Shown here: one piece after another, positions 11,335-21,934 of the stretch | Layout of the letters: every line of letters begins with the position of its first letter | Numbering within the stretch: the first letter of the stretch is position 1 | From: Cheiracanthium punctorium | Taxonomy: Eukaryota; Arthropoda; Arachnida; Araneae; Cheiracanthiidae | Reading direction: 5' to 3' | Assembly: GCA_038373885.1 (NCBI GenBank) | Contig: JAWZYV010018267.1 | Span: forward strand, 186,001 to 250,000 | Length of the DNA: 64,000 bases | Notes under the pieces: model-generated | What the model saw: only the letters and a program-made list of their open reading frames with translations | Database searches by the model: none | Told to the model about the DNA's origin: nothing | Program-made: the position numbers and the translations under genes

Positions 11335-11732
11335 CAGGGTGTTTCAAAATTAGCGGTACAAATTTCTCCAAAAATACACCAAGACGGTTCAGAATCGCTT
11401 GGCGATGTGGGGTCGGAAACGTCAACATAATGCCATGTAAATAGTAATAGTGAACTTTCCGACCACGGTTTTTCAAAAACTAATGCGTCTTTCATAGCTT
11501 CATAAAAATTGTTAGTTCAGAATTTTTTTTCCCATCACATAGACGAAATAGTCTAAGGAGAGTCCATTCTTTATGAAACTTGGTTAAGAAATTAGACACA
11601 CACTTCAGCACTTCTTCCAAAGTGATTATTAACAGGTACATGAAGACGACGTTTCCGACCCCACATTTCTGCGTGATTCTGAACCGTCTTGGTGTAATCC
11701 TAGCCGTTTTTCCCCTATTTTGAAACACCCTG
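11335..11732. mobile_element. TIR element G
   Basis: A 398-bp element bounded by CAGGGTGTTTCAAAATTAGC and the inverted GCCGTTTTTCCCCTATTTTG...CACCCTG end. A subterminal block, ACACCAAGACGGTTCAGAAT, is exact in both arms, followed by GTGGGGTCGGAAACGTC in both. Two chance minus-strand frames cross it but show no domain. The type of ends is common among arthropod Tc1/mariner-like MITEs; the family is not identified. Confidence 0.75.
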
Positions 11733-12540
11733 TATATGATCAGAGTAAGTCCGTTTCTATTTATCTGCGGATTGTGTGCCTCAGCGTGAGATTTTCGATG
11801 GCATTAGTACAGTAGAAATCCTGCGGCAAATAAAGGAATTTGGAATATGTTGATTTTTTGAAAGACATATTCTAAAATATTCCACTGTAAAGAATCAAGT
11901 TTTTGCATGTTCTCAAAAAATTACTTTTTTGAGAGGTGTACTGATCTTCCTTTTACAGAGGTACCATCAAAGGTATTCACCAAACACTATGCCTCGGCTA
12001 GTCTAGTAACATGAGTGGTAAATTTGACTCTCAGAGACAACTCGAAAAATGCAGAAGTTAGATATTAGGGTAGCCTTTGTTTTTCGCAGGGTGACTATAT
12101 TTTTACCTTCTAACATTTGAAGTATTTTGCTCCGGTGAGTAAACTTACGGGTATAATGTTTGGTGAATACGGCCATTTCCGGGTTTGCTAATGCTTTTTT
12201 CTGCATCTGAACTACTTTCATTCTAATAGCTATTCAAAACGTAATTTTAGATTTATTCTAGAATTTTTACTTACTTTTTTTACACGGGTCTAGCATGAAA
12301 TTTCCGTGTTCAGTTGCCACATTCGAATTCACTGATTTCCATTCTTGTCTTTCTTTAACTCCTCAAATTTATACATAATGCTGCATTTAAAGTAAAATGC
12401 AAATTGCGCATTTCACAGTATGCGCACTTTCACAGTTAGAGTTCAGAGATTGTTTATTTTGTCCGTATTTTTCTGTATTTTCAGATAATCCACCTTTTTT
12501 TTGCGTTCCGACTTCGCCGAACGCCTCGTAAATATACAAT
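11733..12540. other. Intergenic sequence with a small inverted repeat
   Basis: GTATTCACCAAACACTAT at 11973-11990 is matched inverted at 12153-12170 (17 of 18). It may be the ends of a ~200-bp palindromic element, but no clean boundaries or target duplication were found. Confidence 0.45.
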
Positions 12541-12932
12541 GCCTGACAACAGAAACTTTTACGTCATCCCCAGGTCCACTAAAATGACGTCATCATACAT
12601 TTCATTTCACAAAGTAAAATTGTTCAAGTTTATGTTGAATTTATTCCAGCACAAAACATTTTAACTTTTATTTTACGTCAAATAGGAAAATTTTACTATC
12701 ACTAATTATATAATATGGTACAGAAATAGACCATAATAAATTATTTTTTATCAGAAAGGTATTTTAATTTTTTATCTTCAACTTAAGATATTTTGTAAAA
12801 TTTGTATCACAAACGAGAAATTTTAAATTGTTTTACTTTGTGAAAGTAAAACAGTGATGACGTCATCTTAGAAAACTTAAAGATGCCGTGAATGCTTCTG
12901 TCTTCATTCCTTCTGTGTTTAGGAGGTGTTGC
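12541..12932. mobile_element. MITE family A, copy A3
   Basis: Diverged copy. The left end retains GACAACAGAAACTTTTACGTC, and the right end finishes TTTAGGAGGTGTTG. Full TGACGTCA palindromes survive in both arms (AAATGACGTCATCAT and GTGATGACGTCATCTT). The middle holds the family's AACTTAAGATATTTT block in inverse orientation. Confidence 0.8.
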
Positions 12933-13019
12933 TACACCCCCAAAGGTGACGGATTAATAGTGTTTTACTGTACTCGCATTTCTACCTCTCACTGTGTTAA
13001 ATTTAAAACTCTCAGTTCT

Positions 13020-13465
13020 CCCAGTACCTCCTACATATAGAAAGCCTAACAACTGAAGTTTTGACGTCACCTCTAGGCCTTCAAGTGTTGACGTCATCAC
13101 ATTTTTATTTTCATAAAGTAAAACTATTTCAATTTTCTGGTGAATGCTACAAATTTTAGAAAATATCTTAAGTTAAAGATAAAAATTAAAATACCTTTGT
13201 GATACAAAACAGTTCATTATGATCTATTTCTTTATTACATTACATAATTAGTCACATTTAAAAAGCTTCCCTTTGTCGTAAAATTAAATTTTCTGTTTCA
13301 TATTTTTAAAATGCTGTTGTCAGTGAGTAAATTTACCAGAAATTATAAATAGTTTTACTTTATGAAAGTTAAAGTGTAATGACGTCATTTCTGAAGGCCT
13401 ACTGATGACGTGAAAGCTTGGTGACGTAGCGGTTGTTAGGCTTTCTGTATCTAGGAGGTGTTGGT
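13020..13465. mobile_element. MITE family A, copy A4, the most complete
   Basis: A ~445-bp palindromic element. The left terminal repeat begins CCAGTACCTCCTACATATAG then AAAGCCTAACAAC; the right ends GTTGTTAGGCTTTCTGTATC then TAGGAGGTGTTGG. The arms match for roughly 100 bp. Three full TGACGTCA palindromes and further TGACGT half-sites lie in the arms. Only chance minus-strand frames occur, so it is non-autonomous. It lies ~90 bp from A3. Confidence 0.88.
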
Positions 13466-14509
13466 TCTCCCCGTTTAAAATATCCGTATAACTGTATGAC
13501 GATAACATTATAATACATTATTATTGGCCAGTTCAGTGTTAATAAAACTGGCAATTCGAATAGATCTGAGTTAGTTTAGTTACTTATATAGTTCTAAAAT
13601 CAAATTTCTATAACGCAGAAATTTTTTTTCAGCCAAAATTACATTCGGTAAATTTATAAAAAGTCACAAATCCATAAAAAAATTAATTTTGAAATTCTTC
13701 AAAGCGAGAGCCTCTAATCATCAACCTACAGAGACTTCCAGTCAACGCCTGTACGACTTCGCACAATTCTGATCCACAAGTGCTTTCTAAATCCTTCTTT
13801 TACAACACGATAAAATTTTATTTTGACACGAGGATTTAAAGGCAAGAGCGTTGCGTTTTCTCCACACCGTGTTTTACTTTCATTTGTGTTTCTTGCTACC
13901 CTATCAGAAAAATCCGTGTCCCCTGAGCTGTGTGCTTCCCATGTAAGTCATGCTGTTGGATATAAATGATGCAAGATTAATCGGGAAAGCTTATATTTAA
14001 CGGAAAATTGTGCATAACATGTTGAGCCACACACATGCTTTGAGAGTAGGCAATAAAATTAAATATTCATTGCTGGAATCCTTTAAAGTAGCATGAGCTA
14101 TTCATGTTATGCAGCAGTAAAAGTTAAGATAATGGGACGAAAACTTTCCTCGGAGAAATTTTCTTCGAAACGATTATGTTATAAAAAAGAATGAAAAAAC
14201 TAATGGATCTGTATTCAAAATTGGTGGTTCATTTTAAAGAGATATTTGAAAAAAATAGTCTGTATTGAAAATAAATGAGATACATAAATACAAATGAAAT
14301 TCATTTAGACCATAGACATTTCTTTAAAATAAATAGTTATCCTTAAATAATGGAATAAAAAGACAGTTTCATTTACTTCACAACCCACTCCTAGTAGTCA
14401 TATGAAATAAGATTTTTATTGGTTTGTTCAAATTCTTAGTGAGCTCATATCACTCAAAAAATATTTTTTTACCTGCAGTCAGGGGATTGAAAATGCTCTC
14501 TTCAATATA
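13466..14509. other. Intergenic sequence
   Basis: No recognisable feature apart from AT-rich sequence. Confidence 0.5.
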
Positions 14510-15237
14510 CAGGGTGTCCAGCAAATAACACCCTGATTTCAAAGCTCAAAAACAAGTTAAAAAGCTCAAAAACAAATATCAATTAAAGGGTGCAGTAAAT
14601 GGTATATTTATAATGTAAACTGTAAAAAGTTGATACAGAATTTTCGAAATAGGAGTTATAAAAAACGCTAATACATGCTGCTGTAATTGCAGGCTTCCAG
14701 AATGGATTGCCCTCCATATTTTCCCGATCTGACTCATTGTGACTATTTTCTGAGGTTCAAATTAAAGTAAACTGTCTACCGGAACCCTCCCAACATGTTG
14801 GCCTTGCTCGAACCGTGGATTTGTGTGATGCAAATCCATTTCAGTTAAAACTTTACCGGCTGAGATGAGAAATTTCCTTATTCGTTTGCGCCACCTCTGC
14901 ATGTCATAAAGGTGCACATTTTGTAAAGACTGTGCTGCGATTGTTCTAATCTCTCTTGTCGAATATTATTCAACATAAGATCCGTACTTTTTAATTTTCG
15001 ACATAAAGATTACGCCTTTTAACATTAAGATTGCGTTGATTTCCCCACCCTCCTCCATAAATGAAGTCTGTGTACGCCACAATATGTTAATAGCTATTAT
15101 AGCTACTATTTCGAAACATCTGCATAAAATTTTTGCAGGTTAGACATTAAACATACCTTTTACTGTATTCTTTTATTGATCTTTGTTTTTGAGATTTTTT
15201 AATTATGAAATCAGGGTGCTATTGGCTGGACACTCTG
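14510..15237. mobile_element. Element H, degraded DNA transposon with a transposase piece
   Basis: The left end CAGGGTGTCCAGCAAATAAC follows TA at 14508-14509. The right end is an inverted CAGAGTGTCCAGCCAATAGC at 15237. Inside both ends ACACCCTGATTTC / GCACCCTGATTTC follows, then AAGCTCAAAAACAA against AATCTCAAAAACAA. At the left, CAGGGTGT and ACACCCTG form an 8-bp inverted pair. At ~730 bp it is an internally deleted relative of a larger element. Confidence 0.75.
14702..14855 (+). pseudogene. Transposase C-terminal fragment inside element H
   Basis: The frame starting at 14702 reads MDCPPYFPDLTHCDYFLRFK followed by LK, a TAA stop, then TVYRNPPNMLALLEPW. This matches the third catalytic block of Tc1/mariner-type DDE transposases, where a (S/F)PDLTPCDYFLW-like motif carries the last catalytic acid, followed by K-VY-NPP-N-L. 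The Asp in HCDYF is retained. The stop and the loss of all upstream sequence make it a non-functional fragment. Downstream traces such as RLRHLCMS lie in the same frame after further stops. Confidence 0.65.
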
Positions 15238-15405
15238 TCCCGGAATATCATTAACAATTTTCTCAAACAGTAATTTTTGGCTTAAAGTATGTGAGATAAT
15301 TCAAAGCTAAACGTACGCTCCGGCTGAAAAGTTGAAAAAAACATTTTTAAAAAATTACTGTATGCAAAAAGTGGTTAGTTATATTCCGGAGTAGTTGGCA
15401 ACTCT
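15233..15405. mobile_element. Hairpin family C, copy C1
   Basis: The left arm, TGTCCCGGAATATCATTAAC then a CAAACAGTAATTTTTGG block, is answered by ACTGTATGCAAAAAGTGGTT, ATATTCCGGAGTAGTTGGCA. It abuts the right end of element H. Confidence 0.7.
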
Positions 15406-18400
15406 ATATATCCTGACAGACGATGTACCATTAATAATAACTTCAGTTTTTAGATTATCTTAAGCATTTATTTTGACTTCATGTATATTTTTATTTTCTT
15501 TTGTTCTTAAAAGATAAACATTAGTAACCGTAATATTTTTTCAATAATTTTTAAAAGAAAATTAATTTTTTTACTTTTATAGAAAGAGTGATTTCCAACA
15601 TATATTCGTGACTAAAGGCCCCTTTTATTTAATAAATAGAAATTATAGCCTTATTACTCAATCTGCATCAAATATTTACGCACCACGATAACTCTAATCA
15701 CTGACAAAGACAGAAATAGCCGTTTTAATTACTCCCACAAATGTTGTACAGATAAGTATTAAGAAAAATAAAGTGGTTATAATTACCCCAATAGTATTCA
15801 CAATTGCCCCTATTATTCCACCCCCTTAAGTTTTCAGTAAAATAATATTACGGAAACAAAATTTTCACTAGATACGTTCCTAAAAGGTCAGCATTTCCTT
15901 CTCATTAATTAAAACAATATTTTTCCTATAAGTAAGAGTTAAAAGTTCACAAAGTTGAAATTTGCGAAAAGTGTCCATAATTACCCTTTGTGACCCTATC
16001 TAAAATAAGTTTTCACTTCCTTACATTTTGACCCTCTTAAAAAGTGAAAATTTATGGTTAAATTAACACACCAAAGATCGCAATCATCTGCATTTTATTG
16101 CAATTCAAGACACGAAACTTAAAGCTTTCAAAAGTATTTTACCTCACTTTCTATTACATTCCAAAATTTTTATTCTGAGATTTTAATCTGTAGGAAAGAC
16201 TCATCATTTACTATTTTTTTCCCAGAGTTCCCCTCTGTTTCTATTGTACTTGGAATTCACTTGATTTAAAATGGAAAAGAAATCTTTTCTGCATGTCCCC
16301 CAAAGAAACCTGATCTCATTCATATATTTATTTTTAGATGCCCTCTTTTAAGCTTGTTCTCTAACTTTTCAATCTTTTTTACATTTCAATTGAAGTATCT
16401 AGAAAATATGCTTAAAGGTTTATTTTTTTCTCTGAGAGTTACTCGAAAAGTTTCTTTTGAGCGAAAAATTAGAAAATGTATTCAACGGTCGAGATTCGTG
16501 GCTTTCTATGAGCAGAGTGATTCTTACAAAAATCCTGCATCTTATGAACAGTTTAGAAAATACCGAAATATGGTGCAGACTTGGAAAAAATCATTATAAT
16601 GTATCACAATCTTTACAATGCACTTTTTATAAATTATAGTGATGAGAGTTATGAAATACTCATGAATCAATTTTAAGTATACATAAATAACGTTTTTCAA
16701 AAATAGATTTTCAATTCGGAAAATTTTGCGATGCAATTCTGTATAAGAATTTTTTAAATGTTCTAAAGTTATAACAATTTTTTGACTGAATTTAAGTACA
16801 GTTTGTGAAAAAATATTCATAGTACTTTTGATGTGTTGACAAAAATAGTTTATTGTAAAACTTCATATTGTGGTTTATAGGGGAAGTTTAATAACAATCA
16901 TCTTCTTTTCACTAAAAGAATAATAAAGTCGAATTTATTACCTTGATTAAAAAAGGATGGCTTCCTCAAAAAAGTGCAGATTGAAGTGCAAGATGACTTC
17001 TGTTGATTCTATGGGGTTGGATATATTCGTCAAAACATCCACTCTCAGGTTATTTTAGAGTAATATATCTGTGCAAGGTCACAGAAGGACATGCATTATT
17101 ATTTAAATATTAGACATTAAGTAATGAAATCCGGATTGAACTATTATGCTTTCCATTTCATAATGATTTCTATCTTCTATAATAGGAAATATTTTCACAA
17201 AAAGTTTCAGATTCTGAGAAACAATTTAAATTGTCTAGTTTTCTTTTTAGTGCAGGTTTCGATCAAAGAATTCAATAGCTATACCTTAAAGCGTATTCTA
17301 CATTTTAAACTTTTATTTCTTTGATGAGTCTGTAATTTAAATACTGTAACAACCGCAGAAAATTATGTTATCACAGAGTATTATTTGCACATTTAACATT
17401 AATGTAAGCCAATAAAAGTTTCTCTATCATAGTACTGTAAGGTACTTGACAGTAAACAGTTTTAACTAATTTTTTTTCAATGTGTTAGACTGCGGGAAGA
17501 CTTTCTACTTCTTTTATTCATAATTAAAAAAGTATTAAACGCTCATTAAAGGAGAAGACTTTTGAAGTCATAAGATCATTTAAGTAGTTTTGTTTCAGGA
17601 ATGAGTGAAGTGTCGCTCTTATTGCAATTAGTTTTGACTAATTGTCTATAGGTTTGGAACACTGACTTAATTAAATGGGTGTTATATGCTTATTACGCGT
17701 CCGATGTTTATCCTAAACCAAATAATAAAAATCTAGCAGAGTCTGTATCAAATAGAAATGAAAAAATATTTTAACAAATTTATATGAGTAACATTTATCC
17801 TGCTAGAATCTTTTAATTACAAGTCTTCATGATTTGTTTCTACTATTTTATATATTATTCTGGTCATACACTGTTTCTCTTGCACATCCTTCGCAGTCTC
17901 CAACATCTAAGTACTATGACTGACCACTTTATGTGACCCGTTCATTTCGGAAATATGCGGCTCCCCTACAAGCTTCCTTTACTCTATTTTTTCCTAATTC
18001 AAAAATTACTGTTTAAAAAAGTGGATTGCTGCATTCCGGTAAGGTTGGAGACTGCTTTCGTACCTTTAGAAATTCCAGACACCAACTATTAACTTCAACT
18101 TTATGTACTTTATCAAAACAAAAAAGAAAAAATAAGAAGACTCAATAACTTTACTGTTTCACTCAAACATACTGGCATTTTTGTTTTAGTATTTATTCCT
18201 TTTCAGCAATCATTACTTTCTCAAAATAGTGACAATCGCTTTTGCATATATGCAGCAAAATCTGTTTATCAATTTATGTTGAATAACTAATTTAAGCTTT
18301 CTTTTACCATCCCAATCGCTCTCAAGACCCGATCTATGTGATCCACTTTCGCTCATGAATACGCAATAAACGCTGTTCACTGAGATTATAAAATATCCTT

Positions 18401-19026
18401 ACATCAGTTTTCGTCGGTCAGTGAACTTTTCACAAATTATCATTGAATTTTTGATAACGTTGAATGAAAATCTTATTTACGTAAGTAATGCTTAGATCTT
18501 AACGATTTTGCAAAGGAAAACGTTCATAAATTATGCAAATTACGACGTTGTAAAATGTCCTAATACGTAATCAATTTCTCCTGGCAGTTCCATAGGGATC
18601 ATGTGAAACGTTTCTTGGATTTTTCTTGCAGAAACATAGCTGCCAAGTTGTATGGAATATAATCAAACACTTTTTGTAAACAGCAATTTTCGACTTAAGA
18701 AAAATGCATGTGATAGACCCGTGGAGTGGTTGTTATTGCTAAAAAGCGTTTAAAAGAAATTATGCTTTGCAGAACGGTGTCCCGCGCATAGTGGTAACTG
18801 TGACGAAATGTGAAAAGAAAATACAGGAGTAAAGAACAATTTTTTGAAGAAACGGCATCTAGTTTAATATTTGAATTGAATAAAGCGAAATAATGACCGG
18901 CAAAGAATGTATAACTATTCTTTTTTCTATTCCTGTAAAAAAATAAATATATAAATAAAAAAAAAATTCGTATATACACACAAAAATCAATACCGTCATA
19001 CGAGGGTGGTCCATAATATATATGTT
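15406..19026. other. Intergenic sequence with repeat fragments
   Basis: No gene seen. GTTTATAGGGGAAGTTTAAT near 16873-16901 matches one end of element D. Half-copies of family C occur at about 18000-18054 (right arm: ACTGTTTAAAAAAGTGG with ATTCCGGTAAGGTTGG) and at 18635-18696 (left arm: CATAGCTGCCAAG, GGAATATAATCAAACACTTT). The two halves are ~600 bp apart in reversed order, so they are not one split element. Several frames of 60-94 codons show no domain. Confidence 0.5.
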
Positions 19027-19576
19027 ACCGGCAAAGTATGAAATACCAGCATTCTAAAGAATGTCTAGGCACTTTATATAATGCCGGGCACTTTTGGGCA
19101 AAGTATGAAATATGAGAATTATTACATACTTACCCAGGCATTGTATATAATACCTAGGCATTGTATAGAATTGTTAATGGTATTTAGGCAAAGTTTGAAA
19201 AAGTTCCGCAATTATGTACGTTTATAGGCAAACATAGCTGCCAACCTTCCCGATTTCTTCGGGAGATTTCCCACCACAATTTTTAAACAGCTTTTTTTTT
19301 TTGTATGCAATTTTTGGCGTTCTATTAAGCATGAATTGATAGGTAAAAATTAGTGGTGGGGAATCTCCTGAAGAAATCGGGAAGGTTGGCAGCTGTGGGC
19401 AAAGTTTGAAATATGAGAATTATTTCCTACTTTTATACGTGAACAAATTAAGTAAAATTGTGCATTTCGACACTTTCGAACAAACCGCAAAATGCAACTG
19501 AGAAATTCGAAGCCTGAGGCTTGCGTTATACACGATATTTGAAACTATTTGGAGATTTATTTCATACTTCGCCGGT
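19027..19576. mobile_element. Element L with internal CAAAGTATGAAATA repeats
   Basis: Ends ACCGGCAAAGTATGAAATA at 19027-19045 and its inverted form at 19558-19576 differ at one of 19 positions. The interior repeats GGCAAAGTNTGAAATATGAG at 19098 and 19399, plus several CCTAGGCATTGTATA-like units. Without the nested B2 hairpin it would be about 380 bp. It has no coding capacity, and I do not recognise the superfamily. Confidence 0.65.
19231..19398. mobile_element. MITE family B, copy B2, nested in element L
   Basis: A textbook copy: CATAGCTGCCAACCTTCCCG, ATTTCTTCGGGAGATTTCCC, ACCACAATTTTT on the left, and the complement ending GGAAGGTTGGCAGCTGTG on the right. GGCAAA stands directly before CATAGC and directly after GCTGTG, a probable 6-bp target duplication. 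The surrounding sequence belongs to element L. Confidence 0.85.
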
Positions 19577-21235
19577 TTTTTATTTGACATTTTATGAAAT
19601 GCCTAGGAAATGTGTTAAATATAAATCGTTTCATACTGTTGCAGAATACTCTGCTTGTTTCCTGGGTTCGTCGTTCTAAAGCCCAGTTGGTGTAGAAAGT
19701 TCTGGTAAAGAGTCCATTTGTCAAGATGGAACACAAACTTTACTGCTTCTAGAACTCGGTCGAACAATCAGCTTCTCAAAACTCACAGTCCGTTCAGTAC
19801 CGAAGCTTTCACAAATGCTATAATTCTCACGCAAAATAAAATACCTCTACAGGTAAAAATTCAGTGGAAATATGCGAATGATAACACTAAAAGTCCCTCG
19901 AAACTCAGCATTGAAAGATTTACACACATCACATAAAAACCAGCTTCATAAACAAGCGGAAACACCGCTTCTATTGCGTCAATACAATGCGTAACGCACA
20001 AAACTCACTCAATGAGAGATTGATCAACACTCACTGAACTGGGCAACCACCTTCCCTTTAATAGATTACGCAGAAGCTAGTAGAAATTTCGTGAAGGTTC
20101 CCCTTAAATCTCGAATTTTGATTACGTCATAGGAATACAGCTGAATCATTAGGCTAATATGGGATTTTAATGCAGAAAAATCAACGTTACAAGCCCATAG
20201 GAAAAATCGCGCCAAATGACCAAAATGTCGTCAAGTTTGGCGACTTTTGCCGAAATATCGCCAAAATTAAGTCCCCCAAAGCGAAGCTACCGAAGGCCAG
20301 TATAGGACCAGTATTTCTCGAGATTTCTAGACACTACATACAAATCAAAGGGAAACCAAATCCTCTTATCTCCCGTTCTAGTTGACCGATTTTGATGCAA
20401 CCCAATGCAAAATTTAACTATTTGACGCGTAGAATACGAATTTTAAACTATTTCAAACCCAAGAACAACGGGTTGCCCCGAAAATTCGTAAAAATACATA
20501 GAGGTCAAGTTTTAGGCATTATACACACACATAGGGGAGAGTCGGGAGGAGTGGGATAGTGTGAGCAATTATTCCTAAAAGAAACATTTTTAAATTTCTG
20601 ATTTTTCCAGAAACTCTAGTAGTCATAGCTTCATAGCTATTTCGATAAAACATTTCAGTTACAAATTTCTGTGAGTTTATGAGACAAAAAAAGCTGTTTT
20701 ACCACACCAAAAGTAAATAACTTTTTATACTTTCTATGCAAGTTTTAAGTCTCATTTATTGTAATAAACATAATTCTTAATGTTTTGTAGACCGAGGCAC
20801 ATTTGTAAGTCAGCCAGTCAGTTAGGCCTAACAGCTTCATATTTTTAGAAATGAGTTATTTTTATTGAGATGATGTGTATACTTAAAGATGGGACACTTA
20901 AATTTAAGGAAATATGGGACAATGAAAGAGGAAATTTTATATTCCACACTTTTAACTTAGGAAGGAAAAAATATGAGAAAAACTGAAGTGCTATTTTCCC
21001 ACAGGAAACTAATTGTTTCATCACTGAGAAAAAAAAATATTACGGCAGAAGTGCATCTACCAAGGACGATTGGCGAAACTATAAGTGCACAGTATCAAAC
21101 TTTTTCACATGATTTGGATCATATGTTAGATGAGTACATGTAATAAAACGCTGGAATATGAATTGTGTATTGTAATTTTTTTCAATTATTTAGGAAAATT
21201 CTTCATGAATTTCAACTGTTAAGGGGTCACAAGAC
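19577..21235. other. Intergenic sequence
   Basis: No gene seen. A 71-codon frame at 20170-20385 is lysine-rich but matches nothing I recognise. Near 20530 GGGGAGAGTCGGGAGGAGTG and later GGGACACTTAAATTTAAGG and TATGGGACAATG suggest an old repeat, but I could not find its other end. Confidence 0.45.
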
Positions 21236-21934
21236 TATTAAGAATTCAAAAAATCGATTCTTCATTTTTAATTTCATTTGAAACCTAAGTTACTTCTGAG
21301 CATTTTGAACCCAATTTCATGCAATAAATCCAACTGGAACTGGAGATACACATAGAAACGTTTTGTGAAAGCTTTATATTTGAACGCAATAAAGTAACTT
21401 TTAACTGTGTTTTCTCAAAACGCATTTTGATGAACTATCCGTAACATAACAAACTTTTTATGATGGGTATCTTCACGAAATTTTGAATAGTTATAACTGG
21501 TATCAGTATCTACAGAATGAATTAATATTAAAAGTGAGAGAGAAAAACTTTTGAAATTTTTAACAGAAATATAAGGGGGAAAAGAACGATTTTTTTCAAA
21601 TTTGAATTTAAAATACAATTCCGAAATTCTTAATTTAAACTTTTTCTTATATATTAATTCATTCTATAGGTACTGTTTCCAGTTATAACTATACAAAATT
21701 TCGTGAAGATACGAATCCTATAAATTTTGTTACCTTGCGGATAGTTCATAAGAATGCATTTTGAGAAAAGGCAGTTTAAAGTTAGCTTATTGCGTTCAAA
21801 TATAAAGCTTTCATAAAACGTTTTTATGTGTATCTCTGGTTCCAATTGGATCTATTGCATGAAATTGGAGCCAAAATGCTTAGTTTTCAAATGAAATTAT
21901 ACTTGAAAAATCGACTTTTTGAATTCTTAATCCT
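21236..21934. mobile_element. Foldback element K
   Basis: Arms 21236-21535 and 21645-21934 are reverse complements over ~290 bp at roughly 80-85% by eye. They share AAGAATTCAAAAA, CAATTTCATGCAATA, GCTTTATATTTGAACGCAAT and TATCTTCACGAAATTTTG. A ~110-bp spacer contains the run GGGGGAAAAGAACG. Chance frames in both arms run on the minus strand; no transposase is seen. Confidence 0.75.

Noticed and set aside
11229..11728. Two minus-strand frames (88 and 78 codons) across element G
   Set aside because: They span the TIRs of a short palindromic element, show no domain and read out past its ends.
21415..21845. Two minus-strand frames of 63-67 codons
   Set aside because: They sit in the opposite arms of foldback K and show no protein-like features.
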